From: Brevipalpus yothersi
Lineage: Eukaryota; Arthropoda; Arachnida; Trombidiformes; Tenuipalpidae
Direction of reading: 5' to 3'
Length of the DNA stretch: 64,000 nucleotides
Assembly: GCA_003956705.1 (NCBI GenBank)
Contig: QZCP01000148.1
Coordinates: 6,196 to 70,195 of the forward strand
Shown: piece after piece, positions 22,957-34,526 of the stretch
How the letters are laid out: every line of letters starts with the position of its first letter
Numbering within the stretch: position 1 is the stretch's first letter
Notes under the pieces: model-generated
The model's database searches: none
What the model saw: the letters and a program-made list of their open reading frames with translations, nothing else
What the model was told of the DNA's origin: nothing
Program-made: the position numbers and the translations under genes

Positions 22957-25900
22957 CCGTAACTCAAAAACGGCTGTTGATGAGGTTGCAAGAAAAGTGC
23001 TACTATTGCAACCTCAATTCTGTGTTATATCGGACTATGCACACTCGGACCTGTTACCCTTATACAATATATTCATGGAAACTAACTCATCTAATCAGAA
23101 AACAGCGGTACTAGTGCACAAGAGATGGAAGTGTAAACAATTCAAGGTAGCTAATTCAAGTGGTTGTGTTGTGAAATGCACATATAAGGAACTCTGTGTA
23201 GTGATAGTAGGTGTCTACTTCTCATGGAAATTCAGGGAGCGAGAGTTTACTGATGCCCTCAACGAAATCAACCAAAAATGCTCAATCCTCGATCCAGATT
23301 TGCTGATAATTGCTGGTGATCTGAATGCCTCTACGAATAGTACAACGAGATCAAATGCGGTATACAAAGGTACTGTACTCAAGTTCTGGTGCGACTTCTG
23401 GAACTTCGATATCCCGGATGATAACGATAGCAATTGGTCTTACCGGGACAACACGGGTAGTCTTCATCTGATCGATCACTTAATTTTCAAAAGTAAGGTG
23501 GTGTATAGCAGAGGCATACTCCAGCACTTTCCGATTGAGCATAGTGACCATCGTCTCATGTACACTAGTATAACGATTAAAAAGAAATTAGTAAAGGCTC
23601 ACAAGTTTGTAACCAAGATAGGACTACCAGCGGCTGTAGATCACCTTTCAGTCATTCATCCTATCCAAGATCTGATCAACATCGAAAAAGGTAATTATTA
23701 TTGGGAATGGAAGGCGGTGGATTGTCGGACACCTGATGAGGATGCGATTGCCCAGACCATCAAACGGTTGATAAACAAGTGTGGTGCCAATGATTTCGAA
23801 GCGTTTCCTCCACAACTTCGTGAGATGATCAGGGAGGCTGAGGAGAAGCTGTCAGCAAGAGCCAGAGAAGATGCGTTGTTCAGCGATCTTATGGATGTAA
23901 CCACTTGTAAATCTAATCCGTGGATGGTAGTTAGGCAAGTCACCAATAGTAAAACAGTTAAGGAGCTGCTTGCGGATGAAAGACCTGATCTTATGCTAGG
24001 ACAAATTGAATGTGAAGCAGCTGCTGTCGATGAATTCACCATCCCGCTCGAAGATTTTGTGGAAGATCAGGTCGGAATGGGTAGACAGCACATATCAAAA
24101 GAATGGCTGAAGAAACTATTAAAGAAACACAAGACTCAGATCATAATAGCACCACCAGCTCATTTCTATGATCATGATAGTGTGATTGACACTGTAGTGG
24201 CAGCAGTGAACGCCTGCATGGAACATCGCTATTTCCCGAGAGGCTGGGCCACAGGTAGAGCTACTTTCATCCCCAAGAAAGCGTCATCGAAGGTTAGAAT
24301 GATTGTATCCCAGCATCCGCTAGGAATGGTGATGCAAGAGCTAATCTATGAGAAATTGGAAACAAAAATAAATGAGCTGGCTGATTCCGTACTTCTGAGG
24401 CAGTTCGCATTCATAGCGGAAAGGGGTGTTCATGAGGCCATCTTCAAATTTCACCGCATCATAAACAAGTTCAGGCACCTTCCCTTCATCATCATAGACT
24501 TGGATATTTCAGGTGCATTTGACAGTGTTCCTTGGAATATCGTGGAGAGCACGCTGCGCTTTTTTAATATAGATGACAATATAGTAGCCCTAGTTATGCA
24601 CTATTTGAAAGTATTCACAGTCTGGACAGCGAAAGATGGCAAGTTCCTAGGAAAAAGATTAGATAAAGGCTTCCCTCAAGGAAGTAAGCTTGGTCCAGCC
24701 TTGTGGACGCTGATTACGGCCCGCATCATTCCAATGATTGAAAAGTGCTTCGAGGACGAAATCGGAGATTTCATCTTCTTTGCGGATGATGGGAAGTTCT
24801 GCCTTGCGGGCAGATCAGTGTTCAAGTTCGGCTCCATAATCGCCCGGATCAAGAGTATTGTTGGAATGTTTGGTCTAGAATTGAATGTACAGAAAACAAA
24901 ATTCATTGCTCATGGAGTAAAAGCTGATGTTTACAGAGGATTTGAAGAGAGTAAAGTAAAGAGCATTTCGCTGTTGGGCTTTGAGTACTCTTATCCGGAT
25001 TCCACAAGAAACGCATTCTGGAGAAAATTCACTGTAAGAGCGAGGGCCATAGCACACAGTATAGCACCATTCTTCTCGACTCTAGCCAGAAAGTGTAGGG
25101 TAGCGGAAAAATTGGTCATCAAACAATGTATATTTGCAATGTATGCACATGTAATGCCTCTAATACTAGATGAGAGACCGGTAGCTGATATTCTGGACAA
25201 GCTATGGTCCGTTGAAGGCAGCATTGTGAACTGCTTGGTATACCGGGGTATCTCATTAAGGTCATCACTTCCTCTTCAATCTACGGGGCTACTATGCAGA
25301 GAATATCTCGCTAGCACGCTCTTTAGTATAGCAAGCAACAAAAACTTCGCCAACCACAATTTCATTAGAGAGCACTTCGAAATGGGTGAACTAAGAAAAT
25401 GGTACTCTAATAAGGGGCTTAAATATCATCCGTTCACAAACTTTAGGTTGGTAGAACGAAAAGTCCCATGTGATGTGATGATCGAACTGAAAACGGTATC
25501 AGCCAATAGAGAGCTGCGAGCAATTGTAGGAATGAAATACACCACGCAAAAATGGTCCATCGTCTTCCATAAAGCCTACTGCAGTTTCGACATCATCAGA
25601 ATAGGCCTTCACTCAATCCTAAAAGGTTTCAACGATGGGACTCGGAAATATGATTTTCTAATCATCAGTAAGGACACGTCTATCAGCCGAGCTGGGGGAT
25701 GTCTCGACATATGGCAGATGGAGTGCATCAGAAATATATGTTTTTATTTCAGCAAGGAAGGAGCATATGAATATGCAGATAGATTCCGGAATGATTGGAG
25801 ACCAACGATTACAATCGAACCTGAAGACCTCTTTGGGAATGTTAACATACACAATAGGATATCGAAAATTGTGGAGAATGCTTTTCACCAACTATGGCAG

Positions 25901-26275
25901 AGAAAGTCATATAATAGCTATGTAGATAGAGAGTTCTGGCAGATGACTCAAGACTGCCCGGTTGCGATTATAACCAGAAGAGGTGCTTGCAAATTATTAT
26001 TCCAGAATTTAGGTGACTTGAAGGATCTTTGCAGATGTGAAGATCGAGGGATGATGCACTTTATCTGCAGCTGCTATGTCACCCATCAATACCGAATCGC
26101 ACTCCACCCCAGCACTCAAGATTATATCAAACGCTCTAGACTTATAGGAAAATTTTTTAGTCCTCCCAATAATCTTATATGTCACAGTTTTCTAAAATAT
26201 CTGAACAATTTATTACTTTATGCCTACAAAAATCTACCTCCCTCCCCCTACACCCTAAAACCCTCAATGATGTAA
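22916..26275 (+). CDS. LINE ORF2: endonuclease and reverse transcriptase
   Basis: The ORF encodes 1,119 aa, in the +1 frame relative to ORF1. It starts directly with the APE-type endonuclease: YTNSRNS near residue 11, GDLNA at 134 and SDHR at 210 are present, but the position where LINE endonucleases usually have a catalytic Glu reads VISDY (Asp 40). The reverse transcriptase follows: DLDISGAFDS (motif A), PQGSKLGP (motif B), FFADD at about 621-625 (motif C), LNVQKTKF (motif D) and LLGFEY (motif E). Near the C-terminus CRCEDRGMMHFICSC resembles the Cys/His cluster of R1/Jockey ORF2 proteins. The enzyme nicks target DNA and copies the element RNA in place. No frameshift or stop is seen. Confidence 0.92.
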   Translation: MVQSFEIKLLYTNSRNSKTAVDEVARKVLLLQPQFCVISDYAHSDLLPLYNIFMETNSSNQKTAVLVHKRWKCKQFKVANSSGCVVKCTYKELCVVIVGVYFSWKFREREFTDALNEINQKCSILDPDLLIIAGDLNASTNSTTRSNAVYKGTVLKFWCDFWNFDIPDDNDSNWSYRDNTGSLHLIDHLIFKSKVVYSRGILQHFPIEHSDHRLMYTSITIKKKLVKAHKFVTKIGLPAAVDHLSVIHPIQDLINIEKGNYYWEWKAVDCRTPDEDAIAQTIKRLINKCGANDFEAFPPQLREMIREAEEKLSARAREDALFSDLMDVTTCKSNPWMVVRQVTNSKTVKELLADERPDLMLGQIECEAAAVDEFTIPLEDFVEDQVGMGRQHISKEWLKKLLKKHKTQIIIAPPAHFYDHDSVIDTVVAAVNACMEHRYFPRGWATGRATFIPKKASSKVRMIVSQHPLGMVMQELIYEKLETKINELADSVLLRQFAFIAERGVHEAIFKFHRIINKFRHLPFIIIDLDISGAFDSVPWNIVESTLRFFNIDDNIVALVMHYLKVFTVWTAKDGKFLGKRLDKGFPQGSKLGPALWTLITARIIPMIEKCFEDEIGDFIFFADDGKFCLAGRSVFKFGSIIARIKSIVGMFGLELNVQKTKFIAHGVKADVYRGFEESKVKSISLLGFEYSYPDSTRNAFWRKFTVRARAIAHSIAPFFSTLARKCRVAEKLVIKQCIFAMYAHVMPLILDERPVADILDKLWSVEGSIVNCLVYRGISLRSSLPLQSTGLLCREYLASTLFSIASNKNFANHNFIREHFEMGELRKWYSNKGLKYHPFTNFRLVERKVPCDVMIELKTVSANRELRAIVGMKYTTQKWSIVFHKAYCSFDIIRIGLHSILKGFNDGTRKYDFLIISKDTSISRAGGCLDIWQMECIRNICFYFSKEGAYEYADRFRNDWRPTITIEPEDLFGNVNIHNRISKIVENAFHQLWQRKSYNSYVDREFWQMTQDCPVAIITRRGACKLLFQNLGDLKDLCRCEDRGMMHFICSCYVTHQYRIALHPSTQDYIKRSRLIGKFFSPPNNLICHSFLKYLNNLLLYAYKNLPPSPYTLKPSMM

Positions 26276-26925
26276 CTAAAATAAGTTCCACCTCTGGTGG
26301 CTGCATCCTGATGCAAAACCTTCCAATTAAATCGACAAAAGATTTTCAAGCTTTTTATTGATCCAGAAAAGTGAAGTTTAATTTATTTATTTTCTTCTCT
26401 CTCTTCTTCTTCTCTTTCACTCTCTGTCTAATTAATGATTGATTTAAAATGTTAATTGCTTGATTGATCATACATGATATATTGGTCACTTTGTTCCTCA
26501 ATAGTATTTTGACCACTACCTTAACTGTGATCCCTAGTCTGTAAATAATTATACCTTCTTATTCTGAATCTTATATGTGTGTGTGTGAACATTGTGTGTG
26601 TGTCTTGTATGTGTGTGGGCTTGGACACTAAACTAAGAAAAGAGAGAGATACAAAAAGAAAGAAGAAAGAGACAGAGAAAGAGAAAAAGAAAGAGAGAAA
26701 GAGAGAAAGAGAGATAATTGTTTATGTGTGTGTGAATGTGTATTTAAATTGTGGCGATAAAAATAATTGAAACACATACATACTTTCTTCTCTTACTCAC
26801 TGTCTTTGTTTGGAAGATAATCTGAATTTCACTTGACACTATCATCATCTCCATCATTATTATTATTATATTATTATTATTGTCATTATTATTGTATTGA
26901 TTCATTAATTGATTGATTAATTGTA
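26276..26925. other. Retroelement 3' end and VRK1 upstream region
   Basis: The first 60-90 bases are probably element 3' UTR. The rest is host sequence with CT-rich, TG-rich (26576-26620) and GA-rich (26640-26715) tracts and an ATT-rich triplet run at 26845-26895. The VRK1 promoter and 5' UTR must lie here. An in-frame TGA at 26914-26916 closes the frame just before the chosen VRK1 start. Confidence 0.6.
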
Positions 26926-28364
26926 ATGCCTAGAGTAGCTAAAGCAGCTGCTAGACCACCTCAAAGACCGAGGCTAGCTTCCAATGGCTACCGGTTGCCT
27001 GATCCATTGCCACCGGGTGAAGTATTGACCGATTCAATGAAGACATCATGGATATTGGGTGAATCAATTGGTTTGGGAGGTTTTGGTGAAATATATGTAG
27101 CCAAATTATCTTCATCACGTTCATCTGATTATGATTATGTTGTAAAAGTTGATCATCATAATGGACCTTTATTCAATGAGATGCACTTTTATCATCGTGT
27201 ATGTAAAGCGGATCAAATACAAGAATGGAAGGCCAAGAAAGGTCAGTAAATACTACTATCACTACTATCACTTTTGTTCTTGACATCTTCGCCTTCATTG
27301 AAATCTGTTGATCATTCAATGTTGCTGCTGCTGTTGCTATTATCATCATCGGTCTTCGGCTTTGTTCTAATTTATCTTTCCTTGGCCTGATAGGTCTCAA
27401 CTTCCTCGGTATGCCCGAATTCATGGGATCTGGTATACATGATAAGCCGTCAAATGTGATTGAAGAGACTAGGAAAACAAAGAAGCCCAAAGAAATGTTG
27501 AAATATAGATTCCTTGTGATGCCTCGATTCGGCACTGATCTACAGAAAATGCTTAATGAGCACAAAAAATTCTCAACCAAAGTAACCTACACTATTGCCA
27601 TCAAAATCATCGACATCCTTGAATATATTCATTCATTCGGTTACATTCATGGTGATATAAAAGCATCCAATCTTTTGCTCTCTCGGCAAGAGGAACTTGG
27701 TAAAAAGTCTCGCTCCAAGCAAGGTGTATTCTCTGAGATTTACCTGGTAGACTTTGGCCTCGTCGAACGATTCATCTTCAAAGAAGACAATGTACACAAA
27801 AAGTACGAAGAAGATGCACGACGAGCTAACAATGGGACCGTAGAATTCACCTCAAGAGATGGTCACATAGGTGCTTTTTCAAGGAGAAGTGATCTAGAAG
27901 TATTGGCCTACAATCTCTTATCATGGTTATCTGGCGGTAAATTACCGTGGATGCCCTATTTGAAAGATCTTCGTGAGGTAAAGAACCTTAAAGATAATTT
28001 TATGGACAATATAAATGCTCTCATGGAACATTGTTTCAAAAAAGAAGAAGGCACACTTAAAGTACTTGGAAAAAGCCAGTCTGCATCAAATGCACGTATT
28101 CCAGCCAGGAATCGATCATCTTTAGACGTTCCACCTGGTATAAGAGAATTTATTGAAGCTGTTGTTAAGATGGGTTTCGAGGAAAAGCCAGATTACGATG
28201 AGCTCAAACGTTTATTACAGAGGGGAATCATTGATTCGGGCGATAAGTATGATGGAAAATTCTCATTCACCCAAGAAGCCCCCAAATCTTCAAACGGACT
28301 TTCCAAGAGATCATCAGAGTGTAATGGTACCACTCCACCTCGTACACGAAAAAGAGTTCAATGA
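26926..28364 (+). CDS. VRK1: Vaccinia-related kinase 1 (VRK1) homologue, 2 exons
   Basis: Exons are 26926-27241 and 27394-28364 (GT-AG intron of 152 bases, phase 1), giving 428 aa, close to the size of animal VRK1. Kinase motifs are complete: a glycine loop (GLGGFGEIY), the lysine in YVVKVD, the catalytic loop HGDIKASN (Asp about residue 193) and VDFG (Asp about 225). The VRK-specific segment GTVEFTSRDGH...SRRSDLE is present, together with LSWLSGGKLPW. The C-terminus is basic (PRTRKRVQ), consistent with nuclear location. VRK1 and its Drosophila homologue ballchen/NHK-1 phosphorylate BAF and histone tails and act in mitosis, meiosis and nuclear-envelope dynamics. The ATG follows an in-frame TGA, so the start is well supported. 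The retroelement ends about 600 bases upstream. Confidence 0.93.
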
Positions 28365-29191
28365 AGGAGTGTGTTTCATTTTTGAAACATTCTATTGATC
28401 ATCACCTATTATGATGTTCATTATATTGAAATTACAATCGAATCATTTGAGAAAAATAATTACATGATCCTGCATGATTTTTTCTTCTATCTTCCTCTTC
28501 TTCCTTCTTCTTCTTCTTCTTCTCCATTAAAGTGAAAACTAAAGTCTCACAATCCCGATATACACACATTGTCTTATAAATATCATCCACAAGTGACTAA
28601 TTGTTAGGATATTTCATCAGAATGGCCATCAAAACAGCTGATGATACACTTTCACAAGCAAAGAATATGGATTCGTGCATAAGAAAAAAGAGGATCTTTT
28701 CCAAACAACTCTCTCCAATCAGAAGCGACCACACGTTCGAATGGCGCTAATGGGATATTCGAGCAAATTTGTTATCGAGGTGTACGATAACAATATATCA
28801 GATGATCGAATTGATTAATTAAAGTAATTAAAGTGATTGCTAAATCATCTTTGGAGAGAGCTGTTCGGAAAAGATCCTCCCGTGTCCATGAAATTCATGG
28901 AATCCCGGCTTACGATATACCATTAGATGGAGTGATTGTTGATGCCGAAAATTAGGCTCCTCCTCCAGCTCATGGGGGCCACGAGGGATAGAAAGAAAGA
29001 TCGACGAAATGAGAGAAAAAGAAAGACTTCGAAACTAGAGAGAGAGAGAGAGATATTCTAGAACTTCATGCTTCTTTCGAATCAGTTTCTTATTTGTAAG
29101 TTATTCCCATAGAACAGATCATCTCTCTCTCCCTCTCTCCTCTTTCTATCACTTCCACTATTCCATACATTTACGTCTATCGTTCTTGATC
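28365..29191. other. Spacer between VRK1 and the LGR gene
   Basis: This contains the VRK1 3' UTR, with an ATTAAA at about 28526 as a weak poly(A) candidate, and the promoter side of the receptor gene. There are TTC-rich (28490-28525), GA (29038-29052) and CT-rich (29121-29150) tracts. A short open frame at 28815-28955 is described under findings. No gene is assigned. Confidence 0.55.
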
Positions 29192-29718
29192 ATGAAGTCA
29201 TTGTTTGATATAGTAATTTACTTTATTCTATTAACATTCAACCTTTTCGTCCATGTTTTTACATTAACTTCAAGTGATCATGATTTTCCTTCTGATTTAT
29301 TGTCCGCTCCTGATGGCTCATTTTTTGGCTCAGTGGTTGATAATGGTACATCATTTGACGGTGATTCTATGGGCAATTTTAATGATGAAGATGACACTGA
29401 TCCACGTGAAAATACCTTTCTACCACCACCACCGCCACCTCCCCCACCACCGTTAGACGAAATTAATTTTACATCTTCATCAACATTGCCACCATCATCA
29501 TCTACATCATCATCATCATCATCACTGCCAGAAGAAGTGTTTAATCAAATTAATCGAACGCTTCCCAGTATACAAACTAATACTGAAAAACGTTTGTGTG
29601 AGTGTCGAAAAAATAAATTTCGATCACGAACAGGACATTTTTTTCGAATATCGTGTAAATGTGTTGGTGAATTAATCACAGACATTCCAAATAATTTGAC
29701 TCAAGGAGTTTCAGAATT
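29192..29718 (+). CDS. Lgr1: LGR exon 1: signal peptide and LRR N-cap
   Basis: The ATG at 29192 gives a signal peptide (MKSLFDIVIYFILLTFNLFV). An upstream in-frame TTG is not a credible eukaryotic start. A run of ten prolines and a Ser-rich stretch precede the N-cap (CECRKNKF...ISCKCVG). The long Pro/Ser-rich leader before the cap is more than vertebrate receptors carry. The donor AATT|GTGAGT is phase 2, the phase shared by all the following LRR exons. Confidence 0.88.
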
Positions 29719-32700
29719 GTGAGTTTCTTCAAATATTTACCTTCAATAGCCTTTCACATTGAGATTGGAAACTTTCATCTTCTGCCTCTAAAATTTGAAA
29801 AATATCATATCCATTTAATTCAAATTAATCCCTCCTAAAAGGAGTTTGGGGCCTATGGTAGTGTAGAGATGAAAGTTTCCAATTTTAATTCAAAGATCTA
29901 TGTTTTTTGTTTCTTTTCCAAAACTTTCCGAGATCAAATCGGCAATCAAATCAACACTTTGACAATTAACTCTGGGCTGTTCAATCTCTACATTCTGAAT
30001 TGTTGATCCTCATAGATTCTTTCGGAAATCCTACTTATTGAAAACATTCCAATCACCCAACTGACTCTCAATCGAAATAGATTTGATTTCTAATCTTGTT
30101 GTTGATAAAAATTTCCAGTCTAAATTGCTCCGCTCAATCGAAGCAAGATTTTATCGTTTGATTCGAGTAATGTTTATCTAGGGTGAATATTTTTTGGTCA
30201 TATTCCTACATGGTGTCAAAAATTTGCTTTTACCACTCTTCATGGCCTCGAAACTGTAGCTCTTCCTTTATCATGTTCACTCTTTTCGAGAACGATTCAG
30301 TTTCGCCTAATCTGATATCCTTTTTTCCCTATCGATACCATCAGAGAGTGTGAAAAGAGATGGAAACAAAAAACTAGAATTTATAGCTTGCCCTCAAATT
30401 GTTTATGCCTTGATCATGATGACAATGAATTTGGTTGGCATCCAATAATCTATCAAAAAAGTTTTTTTCCATTATTTTCTTCTTCTTCATCTCTTCCTCC
30501 ACACTATGTTCACCATCCATGTCAATTTTTTTTCTCACTATATTAAGTATACATATAACCAAAATACTGCACTCAATCACTCGCTGGGAATCTTCCGATT
30601 CGATGATTCTAACAGAGAATATTTTCATCACCATATTTTAGTGTATATTTTTTTGGTTCTCTCTTTTTCTTTCCCATATATGCTTGATTTTCCTCTTTAT
30701 TTTTGGTCCATGATGAACTCTTCCAGTACTACCATTCTTTTTTTGCCCTTTTATCAACCAGAGAGTCCTTTCTTTTTTCATCTTCCATTTGCATCCATAT
30801 GAGTAATCAATCGAATTGGAAATGAATTATTCATCAGTAAAGAAGCCACTTCACACCACATAACACTTTATTTATCTATGAATTATCATAGCAATTTCGC
30901 TTTCACACCACTTTCTTACCCGATCAACAATCAAGCGTCAATCAATTTTGCTATGGCAAATTTTTATGGATAAATTTGACCATAAATTTGTTTACCATTG
31001 AAGCGTGCGAAATACTTCTTAACATTTCCAAATTTTTTCCATCTAATAAGGAAAAAAATTCTGATTTTAATTCCAACCATTGTCATGGTCTCCATCCTAT
31101 TATTTTTTATATTCACGAGGTCATCCGATTGAATACACAAATATATATAGTCTAATTTCCGAGGATTATTGATCAATTCTTACCCAAAATTGGCCAATTT
31201 TTTTCCCTTCCATTCATGCCATTCCAAAGTGAACCATGCTCTGTGTACATGTAGGACTTAGGTCCGTTTATATACATACACACACACACACACACAATTG
31301 ATTGGGCTTGAAAAGTGCACCAATGTCCTTGTTGCTTAGTTGATTTAGAGATTAGTGAAGCTGATCGTCTATTCGAGACACCACATGATTCAATCAACGA
31401 TATTCCTGGCAACCATAGCCACTACTACCACATTCACTTTCACTCCCTCTCTTTACATTGATTTCGATGTACAGTAGTAGTAGTACAGTAGTTTATTGTT
31501 TTGTTTTTCATTGCTTCATTACTTGATCCAATAGCGAAAGATTTCATTTCGCTTTTATTCTATAGCTTTCTTTCGTTTTTTTTCACAAGGATCTACTTTA
31601 TTGTCTTATTTCTAAGGCTCGATTATGTTAGCCAACGATATGCCTCATTTGTGTTGATGATGGATCAGGATAGCTGATCAATCACCCAAATCAGATTAGG
31701 TTCTTTTCCTTTTTCTTTATGGTCGTCACTTGAGTCGCTGTCATTCCAAACACACAGACATACAGAAACACAATAGTTGTATGAGAAATTGGATCATTTT
31801 CATTGATATTTTTTATTTCTCAAACATTGGCTTGTCCATACAAGAATGAAGTCAATTCAAAGTTTGTCTAGTGTTCATGAATTGGAAAACTTTTTTTTTC
31901 ATGCTTCCATCATCATTCAAAAACTTTTCATAGGTTGTCACTGTATCTGATTATTGTTATCATATTTTTCAGAGGCTATTGTCATGTAGTTGTGTTTATC
32001 GCTATTCATTGGTGGCAGACTTATCGCTTCATTTTTCGACTTTCAAACTTTTTTCAACAAGAGGCTGACACTTCATGATAGACTTATCTTTTTCCAATTC
32101 GATTTGAATGCGAATTCTTCAAACCTTCCTAAAGTTTTGATAGAAAATATCCAATCTTATCGAATGATATACTGATATATTGCTCAATCCAGAATTGATG
32201 AAAACACTTGCAACCATGATGATAAGTCAAACACCTACAACTCGAAAGTTTTTTCTGTGTGTCAAGAAAGTCCAATGATACAGCCTAGGGTCTTCAAACT
32301 TTTCTATAAGATCTTGGTGTGTTTAATATACATCCGGCATAATCCTCATGAAACCTTTGGATTTAATGAAAGATCAGGAACATCCAAATCTGATTGATAC
32401 ACCGTAGCTTTACCGTTAAGCTAGATGGCCAACATCTTTTATCCCTTCTCTTTCATCATCTTATATCGTTTCCTTATTCCTCTGTTTTTCTTCTTTTCTC
32501 TCTTTTCTCTCTTTAATCTCACTTTTCTCTCTCTCTCTCTATCTATCCATGCTACTTTCTCACTTTGATGAATTATTCCAATTACTTGCCAGTAAATTCC
32601 CGGAAATCGTATCAAAGTCAATACATACAAGGGAAGAGAGAGAGAAAGCAAAAGAAATAGGCAAAGTTTGGTTAGATACTAAGAACGAGATTCATCCTTT

Positions 32701-33905
32701 GGGAAGAATTCAATGGCTTACCAAGTGTGTTGCAACATCAATAACCATGGTCATTGAGACAAAAGATGCTATCAATTCACAATGAAGGCTCTAACTTACT
32801 CATGGCATAATGGATAATGGCTATACTTTTTGAATTCATGGCCAGTCATTGATAAATTTTGATACAATTCTCACATATGTGAGAATACATAGAACACCGA
32901 ACAGAATCCTCTATTTATGCTGATTCTCAATAAAAAATGATCAGAAGGTATCTCAAACCATGAAAAATTCTCACTTCTTTCAGTTTCTCGTGGTATGATA
33001 TTGCTCAGCTCAAAAATCATTACTCGATGGGATGAGAAAACAGGGGTATTTCATACTCATGGGTATCTTTTAACTGTTCTCTCATTTATGGAAATCGACT
33101 TCAGGAATTAAGAATAAAAGTTATTAAGAATTTCGAATGCACTTGAAAATTCATTTCCGAAATATGATACCATTGGCTGCATATATTTTGCATTAAAATT
33201 AAGTATCATGACCGAAGCATTGAAATTAATTTCTTTTCAATCATCCTGATGGAAATGCATAATAATTTGTTTCACAAGTGGAATGCTTCCTCCCGAATTG
33301 ACGATACCTCATTTTCTATCAGTCATATTGATTTTCTGCCCGAAAAATGCATGGGGGATACCAATTTTCACCCCCAATTCTTGCAGAAACTAGTATGACA
33401 TCGAAAACTTTCTTTTTTCTGCAGATTTTTCTCACCGGGATTTTTCACACTATTTAAGTGTATTCTTAGAGCTTCTTGAGGAAAAAGAGATGAACTTTTG
33501 GGTTGAAAAAAAGGAAAAAAATGAAAATTTCACAGCACTTAATCTTGAATTACCTATCATGAAAATAATTTTTCATCAATGGTTTTCTTGCTTTTCTCAT
33601 CGCAATCTTAAAAAAACTAATTATATCAAGATAATTGAATTTGATCTGGATTAGATGTTGATTTGTTTTCGTGATTGCTCAACTGCCCTTTCATTTGATT
33701 CAAACAAACCCTTCAACATTCTATTGAACTTCTAACCACTATCATGATGGACTAGATTTGTTGCGAGAGTAAGAGAAAGAGGGACTCGATATTCTATCCA
33801 AAGAATTCTCCCGATTCTTCATTGTTCACGAACAGATATCTATCCCCCATTCTTGACATGGGAGTGCAATTTCATCCAAAAACTGTGGGTTTTATTTCCG
33901 TTTGA

Positions 33906-33958
<53 letters not shown>

Positions 33959-34485
33959 ACTGATCTCTACCTACGAAACTCCGTCATTTTCACACTTCAT
34001 GCTCAATTCAATCACTATTTTTTACTTTCCTTTTCCCTTAATCAGATATTTATCATCAATTGGAATCCAAGTGCTCACAAGCAAAGCTCTACGGGTATAT
34101 TCTTCCTCTCTAGAAGATTTGTAAGTATTACATACTCTTTCTCTCTCCCTCTCTTCGAATGATATTTCCTTGACTAGCTTGTGAGATGATTTTTTTTCTC
34201 ATCTCATTTTTCTTTTCCTTCTCATGTATGAACGAGCTTTCAGTTTTCTCTCTCTTTCAACTTTCTCGTCTTTCTTTAACAGCTTTTAGTTGCGGAAAAA
34301 AATTTGCACAAAATTGTGTACGGAATACTTCTCTGGGGGTGCATATTCATGCTGGCATATTGAGCTAATTAATCACTCAACGTTGAAATGAGCATTAAAT
34401 CCCATTACTCTTGTCTGCTCCTTAACACCTCTCTCGAAGTCTTATCTTCTTTCCACTTAATTGAATCGCAATTTACACCTTACAT

Positions 34486-34526
<41 letters not shown>

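Larger units (their letters stand above)
21540..26360 (+). mobile_element. Non-LTR (LINE) retrotransposon, R1/Jockey-like, both ORFs intact
   Basis: A two-ORF LINE: a gag-like ORF1 (21550-22956) overlaps ORF2 (22916-26275), which carries an APE-type endonuclease and a reverse transcriptase. Both frames are open over full length, so the copy may be young. The exact ends are not defined. No LTRs and no long poly(A) tail are seen after ORF2. A short palindrome GCATCCTGATGC at 26303-26314 may belong to the 3' UTR. No RNase H domain was recognised. R1-type ORF1 zinc knuckles, an APE endonuclease and a C-terminal Cys/His cluster suggest the R1/Jockey part of the LINE tree, but a phylogeny would be needed. 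It is not inserted in rDNA here, unlike canonical R1. Confidence 0.88.
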
